In this document: positions 1-9,039 of the stretch, piece after piece
Numbering within the stretch: position 1 is the stretch's first letter
Layout: each line of letters begins with the position of its first letter
Assembly (NCBI GenBank): GCA_001586965.3
Contig: LUCW03001667.1
Coordinates: 1 to 22,500, forward strand
Origin: Sphaeroforma sirkka
Taxonomy: Eukaryota; Opisthokonta; Ichthyosporea; Ichthyophonida
Direction of reading: 5' to 3'
DNA length: 22,500 bases
The notes under the pieces: model-generated
Database searches by the model: none
What the model was told of the DNA's origin: nothing
Seen by the model: only the letters and a program-made list of their open reading frames with translations
Made by a program: the position numbers and the translations under genes

Positions 1-979
1 CGCTTTCCTATCGTCAAGGTCAGAGTCATTCAATAGACGGTCCTCAAGTGACTTTGCATACCAGAGCGTAATAGCCTGAGACGAGTATGTCTGGTTCTCA
101 CTTCCTCATCCTCAGGATTAGAGCGGGAACTCTCTAACGAGGTACTGGTGTAGCGATTGCCAAAATCGTGATTACCAGGTTAGTTGGCAAAATGAGGGTC
201 GATATTTAGATGATGGTAAGCCTCATCGAGTTCCACATGATCATATCTAATCGACAGGGTAGTTAGGTTTGTCAAGAGGATGGTCGATGGTAGCATCAGA
301 GCTATAGAGATACATTAAATTTTGAAACATTATCTCTCTGCCAGTGATAGGTGGCTTAGTGACCACCATACTTGGCTGTAAACTAGTGTGTCATATGAGC
401 TAGACCCAGCAGGGAATTTTTTTTTTCTTCTCTTTCGGTATATAGAAGAATATCAAAACAAGTGGTCAATGATAGAGGGTCTCACAAATCAAGTCAGCTG
501 CCGCCAGCTCCTGCAAGAGCGCTTATGCGGTTCAATTGGCGTCGAGATTGAGAGGATCCCAACCACCTCGTTGTCGAGTTATGGCGTCCTCAGCTTCGGC
601 CTCCCCACGATTTGCATCTTCAAAAAGGTGGCATATACATCGACGGAATTTTCCAGCCTTCGACGTTTATCCCCAATATTTGACGGCACATGGTCAGGGG
701 GGCAAGCTGGGGTCCTGAGCTTCACTCCTAGGTGATACACGGACGCTGGCGAGCCTTTCCGCGGTAGTAGATACCTCTTCTTCCAAGGCTTTAGGATCCG
801 ACGAGTCATCCTCAGAATAATCCTCTGTACCAACCTCAGAATTTGCTTCCCCAACAGTATCCTCGGCAGGCTCAACTCCAGACAGGCTAGGTGTTTCCAC
901 AGGGATCTCAGGAACCTCGGCAGGCTTAGCAGGCCTAGAGCTAGCGGCTCCCCTTGCCTTTAGAAGTACCCTTAGCCAT
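1..979 (-). pseudogene. gag fragment of the older element
   Basis: The start codon (977-979 on the minus strand) is followed by the same Lys/Ser then acidic Ser/Glu/Asp-rich N-terminus as the gag at 8366. The frame breaks at the G run near 677 and again downstream, and part of the matrix-like region is deleted. The stretch matching the tRNA-like module of the younger copy (about 340-425) has lost its B box. No functional product is expected. Confidence 0.7.
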
Positions 980-1060
980 AGTATTTGCTGGATAGTAAAT
1001 CGATGTCAGACAGTCTAGAAGCAGTACACTAATGTAACTACTATTTAACTGAAAAAAATA

Positions 1061-1378
1061 TGTAAACTTTGATGGAAATTACTAGGTTTCAAACTATATT
1101 AAACTAAAATACAATTTAGTCAGTTAGGATTTAGCAGTGGTAGCTTGTGTAAGAATGATCGGGACTGCCTCTTGTTAAGAGCCTAAATATCCTCGATCAC
1201 ACAGGGCGTACCTCTAGCTGTTCTTTATTGAATAATTTTCACTAGAAGTACTAAGTGTTCATGACCACTTGCCTAATTTGTAAATAGACATAATAACGTA
1301 AGTCACGTTAATACATTAGCTGATATAAATAAAGTTCCATCTGAAGAAAAGTTAAAAAAAAAAAGAAAAAGACTTATT
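1061..1378 (-). repeat. Half LTR of the older element
   Basis: This 318-bp half begins TGTAAAC on the plus strand and ends at TATT, where the younger element's LTR begins at 1379. Joined on paper to 9044-9326 it gives an LTR of about 600 bp, the same size as the intact LTRs (594-596 bp). Confidence 0.85.
1375..1378. repeat. Target-site duplication TATT, left copy (right copy 9040-9043)
   Basis: TATT immediately precedes the left LTR end (TGTAAAC) and is repeated immediately after the right LTR end (TTTCTACA) at 9040-9043. In intact LTRs the corresponding site reads GACTTATTGGATT with a single TATT. This matches a 4-bp duplication made by integrase on insertion. Confidence 0.85.
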
Positions 1379-1974
1379 TGTAAACTTCGATGGAAATTAC
1401 TAGGTTTCAAACTATATTAAACTAAAATACTATTTAGTCAGTTAGATTTAGCAGTGGTAGCTTTGTGTAAGAATGATCGGGACTGCCTCTTGTTAAGAGC
1501 CTAAATATCCTCGATCACACAGGGCGTACCTCTAGCTGTTCTTTATTGAATAATTTTCACTAGAAGTACTAAATGTTCATGACCACTTGCCTAATTTGTA
1601 AATAGACATAATAACGTAAGTCACGTTAATACATTAGCTGATATAAATAAAGTTCCATCTGAAGAAAAGTTAAAAAAAGAAAAAGACTTATTGGATTTTG
1701 GAGATTGGCGGGAGGACCAAAATCAATAAGTAGTAGTTCGAGATTATAAAATTTAGTTTATAATATCCTACATCTACTAATGTCTCAAATAGGTCCAAGT
1801 AGATGAGTCATACCAAATACTCAGGCTATTGGAGCCATCAAAGTGAATTTAGAACACTTTGGAAATATTGGAAAAAAAGAGCTTGTACTAATTATTTAAA
1901 ATACAAATAAAAAAACCAATGTATTATCTCAATTGATCTTGATATTTTAGACTGACCGGAGCCGTATTTCTACA
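1379..1974 (-). repeat. 3' LTR of the complete element
   Basis: 596 bp, starting TGTAAAC and ending TTTCTACA on the plus strand. It is near-identical to 8446-9039, differing only in short runs (for example G versus GG, A7 versus A5) and one TA dinucleotide. Confidence 0.92.
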
Positions 1975-2100
1975 TAGCCCCAGTAGCTTTTAGAACTACG
2001 AACGTACGTTAAGGTACGATCTAGTTGGTAAAGCGAAAACCAAAGTAAAAACGGTTTCGGTCATGACTTATCGAGTAAGTATGTGCCTATATGTACGAGT

Positions 2101-3403
2101 TCAAGACTCATGTTGTACTCTATGTCGTTTAGTATTTGGTCCAGTAACCATTTCCGATGTAGGCGCCTTACGTTTATTATTTGGTAAGGTATTAGCCAAA
2201 GGCTGTTCTTCATTAGTAAGTAAGTTTGAACAATTTTCTGCACTGTTGGTAAGCAGATCAGAAAGTTTAGTCACGTAGGAAGTAGGTGGCAAATAGGGAA
2301 TTTCAGATCCGTCAGGGTTTGTAGTCACCTGAGGAAACCCTTTTCGTTTATCTCGTGTGTTCTTATGTAAACGCTTATTCCATTTCTTATTAAAGATACG
2401 AAGAAAGTCGCGAGATTCACGAAATGCATCGGAGGTTAGCCAAGCTACTGTCCCATCCATGAAACGGGTCTTGTAGTAAGTGTAACCGTCTTCGGATGTT
2501 TTGTCAATTATATCTTTGACTTGTGACTCCATAACTGGTACATCAGAATCAAATGAGCGAGCGAATGAGAGTTCGGAGGTAGGGATACGGTGAGTGCCTA
2601 GATTGGTTGCGCTAGTACCATCAATGTTATTCACTTCGTAAGTATCACTCTTCTCATCATGGTAGGAAATAACAAAAGGTCCTATCGTCTTAGAAGAGAG
2701 TTCGGTAACGTTGGCGTTTCGATTTATAATGTTAACGTAATCGCCGACTTTGAACTGAACAATGTTCTTAGTGTTATTCCATCGGTCATACGCTTTAAGT
2801 AGGACGCGATTCTTGTGCTCGAGTAAACAGGGGTAAACAACGTTCTGCATATGCTCGATCTTTGAAGCCACGGGGTAGCGTGTTTCTCGGGCGCAGTTTT
2901 ATCAAACGTTGCTTGTAATTCACTATAGCGGCCAAAGAAATAGTGAAACGGGAGTGTTCCAGTTTGAGGATTCATGCAGTTATTCATTTGAGTCTGAACC
3001 CATTTCAAATGATAAGGCCACATATCCTCAACGTCGTCTAGTGCGGTACGCAAGAGTTTCTTAAGTTCTCTATGACGTGTCTCATTTGCACCCTGCGTTT
3101 GAGGTTTGTAAGGAACACCACGCCTATGGGTCATGCCTGATACGAGTATAAGTGCCTCCATTACGTCGGTACAAAACTCACTACCGTTATCAGAACATAG
3201 TACTCGGGGAAACCGAAGTCATTAAAGACGTGATAGCATAATTCTGCCACTGTTTGTGGACGTTTGTTCGGTATTGCATAAAGCAAGTTATAGCCCGAAG
3301 CCACACATAAGAAATGACAGATATATACATCGCCAGTATGCTTGGATCGCGGGAGTTTAACCAAATCGACTATGACTCGGCGCATCGGTTGGTCTTCTGT
3401 CAC
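2101..3403 (-). pseudogene. Integrase catalytic core, GPY/F module and chromodomain-like tail (three frames)
   Basis: This is the C-terminal part of Pol, spread over three overlapping frames (3161-3403, 2724-3161, 2101-2871). The first catalytic Asp is in VIVDLVKLP. The second, in the DNG motif (3183-3191), falls in the correct frame but between open segments because a G run at 3206-3209 shifts the reading. The Glu is in GANETRHRELKK. The last segment has a GPF motif (residues 64-66) typical of the GPY/F module and a chromodomain-like stretch (about residues 115-163, positions 2383-2529) with DGYTYYKTRF and a conserved Trp. It ends in basic clusters (KRK...KRHR) resembling a nuclear localisation signal. 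Shifts near 3406-3411, 3206-3209 and 2872-2875 are all in homopolymers. Integrase is certain; the chromodomain is probable. Confidence 0.85.
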
Positions 3404-6224
3404 ACTTTTTTAGGGGTGCCCAACCGTATCGCTTGATCTGGTTCTTTTCACAATCAGTACAGCGTCGGTATACTTCACGTATGGTTTCTTTCAGCGCCGG
3501 GTGATCAAGCCCTGCACGAATAGCCATTTTATAAGTATGCTCATATGCTCGATGCGTTAAATTATGTATAATTTTAACTCTACTTTCGAGCTCCTCTAAG
3601 TCAGTCAGATTCTGCGTAACGCTGGCTGGATGAACCATAGTCCTGTTGGAAAGGGCAACCTCAGTATCAGGAGGGTAGAGTCCTGAGATACATAATTGAC
3701 AACATTGGATTGTTGAAGTATCTTCTTCAGTTGTTTCGCCACTCCTGGCTGTTCTTTTAAGCAGCGCTTTAAGTAGTTGAGTGCGAGCTTCAGGTTCTCT
3801 TAGAGTTTTGAGTCTTTGATCCATGGCCTTAGCTAGTTCCATGTTTTTACGATCTAATGCCGTTTCAATCGGCATTACCTCGACTGCAATCTTGTTGGGT
3901 GCATGTGTTGTACGAGTCTTGAGCTTTTGTTCAAACTCTTTAGACTCCTCTAGTTTAGCTAAGAATTCGGTTGAGGGTTTCCACTTAGTGGTACCTGCAG
4001 GACCGATGCGACAAACAATGGTGTGTTTCCAAGGCGTCTTCTTAATAGAATAGGATCCCTGATACAAGAACGTGTCGGTTTCACGGTCGACATAAATAGG
4101 TTCGTCTTGAATCATATTAATTAAATCACGTATCCATGGGTCGGAGTTACGTAAGGGACAACACAGCGTAATGGTAGATTTAGTAATATTAACATAATTT
4201 AACAACTGTGCGATAAGTTGACAAGGTGGGTTAGCCCACGCATTATGCTTTGATAAGTCAAGCTGAAATGCATCACCTTTAGGATGAGTCAACGACCTAT
4301 ATTCAGAAACCTGTTTGTTATGTTCTGCGGCAAACATATCAACAGTAAATGGACCCCATCGTGATTGAGCGAGGTTAAACCATTTCTTATTTAGCATCCA
4401 ATCGGTTGCTAATAACTCTTTGACTGTTTTCTGGTAGTCGGGCACAAGTCGAGAGAGCATGTCAGGAAGATGGTTATGTATTCCTGGAATGTGTGTTATA
4501 TTAAAGGCGAACTTGGCAATAATGTCATGCCAGCGGCTCACCAACTGTGAATCAGGGTTCATATCTTTTAAGTATGTTAAAGACTTTTGATCACAGGCGA
4601 CAGTAAAGTAACTTCCATAAAGGTAGTCTTTAAACTGTCTTAGCGCAGTAACTATAGCAAGGAGCTCTTGTTTAACGGTAGGGTAATTACGTTGACTCTT
4701 ATTATAACTCTTGCTAAAGAATTGTATGTAGCGCGGTTTACCATTTATCGTTTGGTAAAGCACTCCACCTACCGCTCGATCTGAAGCGTCGGTTGCTACT
4801 TGGAACGGGACACCATCCACAGGGTACTGCATGATGGGTGCGTCCATTACTTTACTTTTGACTAGTTTAAATGCATCATCACATTCTTTAGTCCAAAGCT
4901 TTCCCAAAGGTCCTTTGTGCAGCCGTAGGTGACTGAAAGGCTTTAAGTAATGAGAAAGATGCGGTACCGAATCCGAGAAGAAGTTAACAAACCCACACAC
5001 AGAGTTCACATCTCTTCCAGTAATTGGTGTTGATAAATCCAACAGAAACTGTTTCTTGCCAGGATCAATTTCTACCCCTGCTGCAGATACTTTGTAGCCA
5101 AGTAAGTGTATAGTATCTTTAGCAAAAGAACACTTGTCTTCGTTAATCTTAAGTTTAGCATGATTAAGTCGCTTTAAGACTTCTTTAACGAGTTTAGCAT
5201 GTTCACGTGCTGTCTTTGTAAAGATAACTATATCATCTAAATAGACTGATACGTTATACGACAGGTCCGCAAATAGTTCCATCATAACTTGTTGGAAGAA
5301 AGAAGGTAACATGTGTAAGCCTTCAGGTGCACCTTTAAACTGGTACTTCTTACCTTGCCAAGTAAAGGAAAAGTATTTCCTATGAGGCTCATATATCTGT
5401 AGTTGATGGAATGCAGCTTTTAAGTCTATCTTGGAAAAGATAGTCGCACCCTCCATTTTGCGTAGTATCTCGCTTATCTTAGGTAAGGGAAAACTATGTT
5501 GCGGAATTAGTTTGTTGATTGGCGACAGGTCTAGTACTACTCTTGTTTTACTAAACGTTCCATCAGATTTATATTGATCGACCGCTAAGAGAGCTAAGTT
5601 AACTGGGGTTGCATCATAATTGATTTCAATTAGACCCTGTTTTAACCAATCTTCGATTTGGGTTTTGACAACGTCTTTGTGTCTCCAACTCACGTAGTTA
5701 TGTGAAGGACACTTTAACTTAGAGAAGTCGACGTTTGTCAAGTCAAGTCTAACGTACCCATTAGAGAACTTAAACATACACCAGTCAGTTATTGCAATCT
5801 TCCTGTTTTGTATAATTAAGTCCATAATTATATCGGTGAAGTGCGGAATCATATCCTTTGCTTCACCTTCCGGAGGTTTAGGTATCTTTAACATATTATC
5901 ATCTGACTGATCTTTATTCGGGTCCAGCCCATTAGGCAGACCAGTGAGTGTTATACCTAAACTGAGAAGATCAGTCATACCTATAATTAAATCGTATTTC
6001 TGAGACATGTCAGTAACGATTAGGTGAGTCTTCACTTCTCTTCTATCTGACAGCATTATGTGTGCATAGTCAATGGCTTGTTCGCAAGTAGTAACTTTGC
6101 CATTTCCCAAGATTAAATCAGTTGTTTCGTTATGGACAGCCATATCTGTAGCGTAGGCTACTCGGCATGAGATAGCAGAGACTTCAGCCCCTGGATCAAA
6201 TAGTGCCATAACTTTTTTCTCCAT
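3357..6224 (-). CDS. Pol polyprotein: protease, reverse transcriptase, RNase H, DIRS-like domain, integrase zinc finger
   Basis: A 955-residue open frame. Retropepsin is at residues 5-95, with the active-site segment LFDPGAE where families normally have D-S/T-G-A, and a later LIIGM flap-side motif. Reverse transcriptase spans about 170-430, with the catalytic Asp in SKIDLKAAF (267) and YLDD (328-331). RNase H spans about 470-595 with Asp479, Glu520, Asp545 and Asp588 (LPDMLSR). Residues 620-740 form an extra domain (WGPFTVDMFAAEHNKQ; ANPPC at 664-668) resembling the 'methyltransferase' segment that follows RNase H in DIRS elements. The integrase H2C2 finger is His891, His896, Cys922, Cys925. 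The ATG shown may be artificial: a T6 run at 6213-6218 shifts the frame, and upstream of it a Pol-like frame continues toward gag. The product would act in cytoplasmic virus-like particles. Confidence 0.93.
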   Translation of the reverse strand: MEKKVMALFDPGAEVSAISCRVAYATDMAVHNETTDLILGNGKVTTCEQAIDYAHIMLSDRREVKTHLIVTDMSQKYDLIIGMTDLLSLGITLTGLPNGLDPNKDQSDDNMLKIPKPPEGEAKDMIPHFTDIIMDLIIQNRKIAITDWCMFKFSNGYVRLDLTNVDFSKLKCPSHNYVSWRHKDVVKTQIEDWLKQGLIEINYDATPVNLALLAVDQYKSDGTFSKTRVVLDLSPINKLIPQHSFPLPKISEILRKMEGATIFSKIDLKAAFHQLQIYEPHRKYFSFTWQGKKYQFKGAPEGLHMLPSFFQQVMMELFADLSYNVSVYLDDIVIFTKTAREHAKLVKEVLKRLNHAKLKINEDKCSFAKDTIHLLGYKVSAAGVEIDPGKKQFLLDLSTPITGRDVNSVCGFVNFFSDSVPHLSHYLKPFSHLRLHKGPLGKLWTKECDDAFKLVKSKVMDAPIMQYPVDGVPFQVATDASDRAVGGVLYQTINGKPRYIQFFSKSYNKSQRNYPTVKQELLAIVTALRQFKDYLYGSYFTVACDQKSLTYLKDMNPDSQLVSRWHDIIAKFAFNITHIPGIHNHLPDMLSRLVPDYQKTVKELLATDWMLNKKWFNLAQSRWGPFTVDMFAAEHNKQVSEYRSLTHPKGDAFQLDLSKHNAWANPPCQLIAQLLNYVNITKSTITLCCPLRNSDPWIRDLINMIQDEPIYVDRETDTFLYQGSYSIKKTPWKHTIVCRIGPAGTTKWKPSTEFLAKLEESKEFEQKLKTRTTHAPNKIAVEVMPIETALDRKNMELAKAMDQRLKTLREPEARTQLLKALLKRTARSGETTEEDTSTIQCCQLCISGLYPPDTEVALSNRTMVHPASVTQNLTDLEELESRVKIIHNLTHRAYEHTYKMAIRAGLDHPALKETIREVYRRCTDCEKNQIKRYGWAPLKKCDRRPTDAPSHSRFG
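4005..4367 (-). other. Extra Pol domain between RNase H and integrase (DIRS 'MT'-like)
   Basis: Pol residues 620-740. Visible landmarks are W-G-P-F-T-V-D-M-F-A-A near the start, a middle D-A-F-x-L-D-L, AWANPPCQLIAQLL, then a beta-like TITLCCP and DPW. The order (W-x-P-x-x-x-D-x-F-A, NPP/PPF-L-I, P-W) is what I recall from the region after RNase H in DIRS-type elements, annotated there as a possible N6-adenine methyltransferase on the strength of an NPP-like motif. The resemblance is by motif only and enzymatic activity is unproven. Confidence 0.6.
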
Positions 6225-6321
6225 TTACGAAAACTGTTTGAAAGATACGTTCATCTCCTTTGGTATAGATTTTATTGAACATTTTCTCATAATCTTGCTC
6301 TAGTGCGCACATATGGTACTG

Positions 6322-8366
6322 TCAGTGCTTAACTTGGACGTCTGGTAAGTCCTTGCAATCCTCTTTGTGCCAACCGTTAGTACCCTTGCAAGTAGCACAC
6401 TCTTTCATATAGTGTCCAAAATCTGGCTTGCCTGGTGCACACTTAACAGGGTCGTGTCTACCATTCCACTTGCCATTACGTTTTGTGAGGTTGTAACCAC
6501 ACTTCTTGCAAGGCGCTCTCACCTTCTTATCACCTTTCGGTTCGGTAGAAGTAGAGCCAGTACCCCCTCCAGTAGTAGTGCGAGGTTTCTTAGTACTACG
6601 CGCAGTATTAGTCTCTACTGCGTTTCGCTTAGTGGGCTGGGTGTAGCTCTCGTGGTACTAAGTACTCTAGTAGAGGAATTGGTATGCTTGTGTACTATCT
6701 TCTCAAAGACAGACCAAGGCATAGATCGCAAATCACCATAGGCGATGATGTCATCATTGACTTTCTTAAAGAGGTTAGCTCCCAGAGTCTCCATCATCTG
6801 ACAAATTAATAAGTATTCGCCAGTATAGGTACGACCACCCATCCGAGTATTCATATGTGTCATATGAGCTAGAGCACCTCGAATAGTGGTATCGTTCGCA
6901 AAGAACTTGCGAGACTCTAGAAGTTCACGGTCACGTGCATCTTCAAAAAAAGGTGTTAAGTATATTATCACGCAACTGGTGCCAGGGTAGGGCTTTCCAG
7001 TTGGGCTCATGAGCCTTCAAGATAGTTCGCCATTCACCTGGCTCGCAGAAATGAATAAAGGCATTCATCATCTGCTTATCCCTAAGGCTGGCAGACTCCT
7101 TAAGTTGGTCGAAGGCCTTCAGTGTCTCCACTGTACTCTCATTAGTAGAGAAATCGACCTCAGCCTGCGCGTTACCTAGCTGCTTTATAAAGCTTGGTTC
7201 TAAGTGTTCACGAGGCTCATGCTCAGTGCTACGGGCTGCTAGTGCCAAGATGGTGTCTATTTCCTTTCTCTTGTTATCGATTAGATAGCGAATGTTATCC
7301 GCTTTCCTATCGTCAAGGTCAGAGTCATTCAATAGACGGTCCTCAAGGACTTGCATACCAGAGCGTAATAGCCTGAGACGAGTATGTCTGGTTCTCACTT
7401 CCTCATCCTCAGGATTAGAGCGGGAACTCTCTAACGAGGTACTGGTGTAGCGATTGCCAAAATCGTGATTACCAGGGTTAGTTGGCAAATGAGGGTCGAT
7501 ATTACGAGGATGGTAAGCCTCATCGAGTTCCATACGATCATATCCTCTGACAGGGTTAGGTTTGTCAAGAGGATGGTCGATGGTAGCATCAGAGCTATAG
7601 AGATTAAATTTTGAAATATTATCTATCTCGCCAGTGGTAACTGGCTTAGTGGTAAACATACTGGCTGGTAAACCAGTAGGTCTCGGGTTCGAAACCCGGC
7701 CCGAATTTTTTTTTCTTCTTCGGTATAGGAAGAATATCAGCCAAGTGGGACACGATAGAGGGGTCCACAACTGCTGCTGCCGCTAGCTCCTTCAAGAGCG
7801 CTTCAGTGCGGTTCAATTGGCGTCGAGATTGAGAGGATCCAGCCACTCGTTGTCGAGTTATGGCGTCCTCAGCTTCGGCCCCAAGATTTGAGCTGAATGG
7901 AATGGCTTCTCCATCGATGGCGAAACCGAAATTTTCGGACAGGTCCAATACTTCCTTTTCACTCCGGATTTGTGCTGGAGTGTCCTTTAGATGTGGAGTT
8001 ATAATGCCCCCCGACATTCGTATCCACGAATTTTCCAGCCTTTCGACGTTTATCCCCAATATTTGACGGCACGTGGTCAGGGGGGGGGGGCAAACTGGGG
8101 TCCTGAGCTTCACTCCTAGGTGATACACGGACGCTGGCGAGCCTTTCCGCGGTAGTAGATACCTCTTCTTCCAAGGCTTTAGGATCCGACGAGTCATCCT
8201 CAGAATAATCCTCTGTACCAACCTCAGAATTTGCTTCCCCAACAGTATCCTCGGCAGGCTCAACTCCAGACAGGCTAGGTGTTTCCACAGGGACCTCAGG
8301 AACCTCGGCAGGCTTAGCAGGCTTAGAGCTAGCGGCTCCCTTGCCTTTAGAAGTACCCTTAGCCAT
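6322..8366 (-). pseudogene. gag, frame-interrupted (structural protein with zinc knuckle)
   Basis: The start ATG is at 8364-8366, after a leader of about 80 bases. The N-terminus is Lys/Gly/Ser-rich, then acidic (to about 8090). The next part contains SENFGFAIDGEAIPF and an Ala-rich helix (7720-8035). A capsid-like region covers 6650-7660 (for example SASLRDKQMMNAF). The C-terminus is Thr/Lys-rich with two Cys/His clusters (6322-6522): CKKCG... and CATCKGTNGWHKEDC, a zinc-knuckle-like CX2CX6HX3C. The frame changes at T3 8041-8043, T9 7706-7714, A7 6945-6951 and once near 6630-6680. The frame closes with TGA at 6322-6324, beyond which the same frame continues open toward pol. The older copy at 640-655 keeps the frame where 8041-8043 has an extra base, so at least one break is a recent indel or a read error. 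Confidence 0.8.
7635..7714 (+). other. tRNA-like Pol III module antisense to gag
   Basis: The plus strand has an A-box match TGGCTTAGTGG (7642-7652) and a perfect B box GGTTCGAAACC (7686-7696), 44 bases apart start to start as in tRNA genes, then nine T (7706-7714), a Pol III terminator. A T-arm forms (TCGGG/TTCGAAA/CCCGG), preceded by variable loop AGGTC. Before that is a 6-bp anticodon-like hairpin (TACTGG/CCAGTA) with an 8-base loop, CTGGTAAA. The acceptor 5' strand and D-stem do not pair well, so this is a tRNA-derived relic or SINE-like head rather than a proven tRNA. If it is a tRNA, the anticodon could be GGT (Thr). Confidence 0.55.
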
Positions 8367-8445
8367 AGTAATTGCTGGATAGTAAATTGATGTCAGACAG
8401 TCTAGAAGCAGTACACTACTGTAACTACTATATAACTGAAAAATA
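8367..8445 (-). other. 5' leader between LTR and gag
   Basis: In element orientation the leader starts TATTTTTCAGTTATATAG directly after the LTR end (...GTTTACA). It lacks the TGG that pairs with a tRNA 3' CCA end. The older copy has the same leader (980-1060) with small changes. Priming may use another mechanism, such as an internal tRNA segment or self-priming; this is inference. Confidence 0.6.
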
Positions 8446-9039
8446 TGTAAACTTCGATGGAAATTACTAGGTTTCAAACTATATTAAACTAAAATACTAT
8501 TTAGTCAGTTAGGATTTAGCAGTGGTAGCTTGTGTAAGAATGATCGGGACTGCCTCTTGTTAAGAGCCTAAATATCCTCGATCACACAGGGCGTACCTCT
8601 AGCTGTTCTTTATTGAATAATTTTCACTAGAAGTACTAAATGTTCATGACCACTTGCCTAATTTGTAAATAGACATAATAACGTAAGTCACGTTAATACA
8701 TTAGCTGATATAAATAAAGTTCCATCTGAAGAAAAGTTAAAAAAGAAAAAAGACTTATTGGATTTTGGAGATTGGCGGGAGGACCAAAATCAATAAGTAG
8801 TAGTTCGGAGATTATAAAATTTAGTTTATAATATCCTACATCTACTAATGTCTCAAATAGGTCCAAGTAGATGAGTCATACCAAATACTCAGGCTATTGG
8901 AGCCATCAAAGTGAATTTAGAACACTTTGGAAATATTGGAAAAAGAGCTTGTACTAATTATTTAAAATATACAAATAAAACCAATGTATTATCTCAATTG
9001 ATCTTGATATTTTAGACTGACCGGAGCCGTATTTCTACA
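8446..9039 (-). repeat. 5' LTR of the complete element
   Basis: 594 bp with TG...CA ends. In element orientation it should carry the promoter. A TATTATAAAC-like AT-rich stretch (complement of about 8820-8835) is a possible TATA region, but start and polyadenylation sites cannot be fixed from sequence alone. Confidence 0.92.

Larger units (their letters stand above)
1..1378 (-). mobile_element. Older Ty3/gypsy element, 5' portion (internal region plus half LTR), interrupted
   Basis: Positions 1-1060 match the gag/leader region at about 7300-8445 of the complete element. They carry many small indels and a deletion of roughly 100 bp relative to it (compare 600-650 with 7880-8035). Positions 1061-1378 match the leader-proximal half of the LTR. 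The other half of this LTR is at 9040-9326, so the complete element landed inside it. Substitutions separate this copy from the younger LTRs, for example near 1069, 1112 and 1244. The rest of the element runs off the left edge. Confidence 0.85.
1379..9039 (-). mobile_element. Full-length Ty3/gypsy (chromovirus-like) LTR retrotransposon
   Basis: This is a 7.66-kb element read on the minus strand: 5' LTR 8446-9039, leader, gag, protease, RT, RNase H, extra domain, integrase, chromodomain-like tail, 3' LTR 1379-1974. The RT-RNaseH-integrase order is diagnostic of Ty3/gypsy. Both LTRs are bounded by TG...CA, and TATT flanks the element. The LTRs differ only by run-length indels, with no substitution seen by eye, which implies recent insertion. 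No classical tRNA primer-binding site starting TGG follows the 5' LTR. The purine tract before the 3' LTR is weak (CTGGGGCTA in element sense). Confidence 0.93.

Noticed and set aside
7660..7707. Functional tRNA-Thr(GGT) gene
   Set aside because: The anticodon loop has eight bases and the acceptor and D stems do not pair, so I report only a tRNA-like module.
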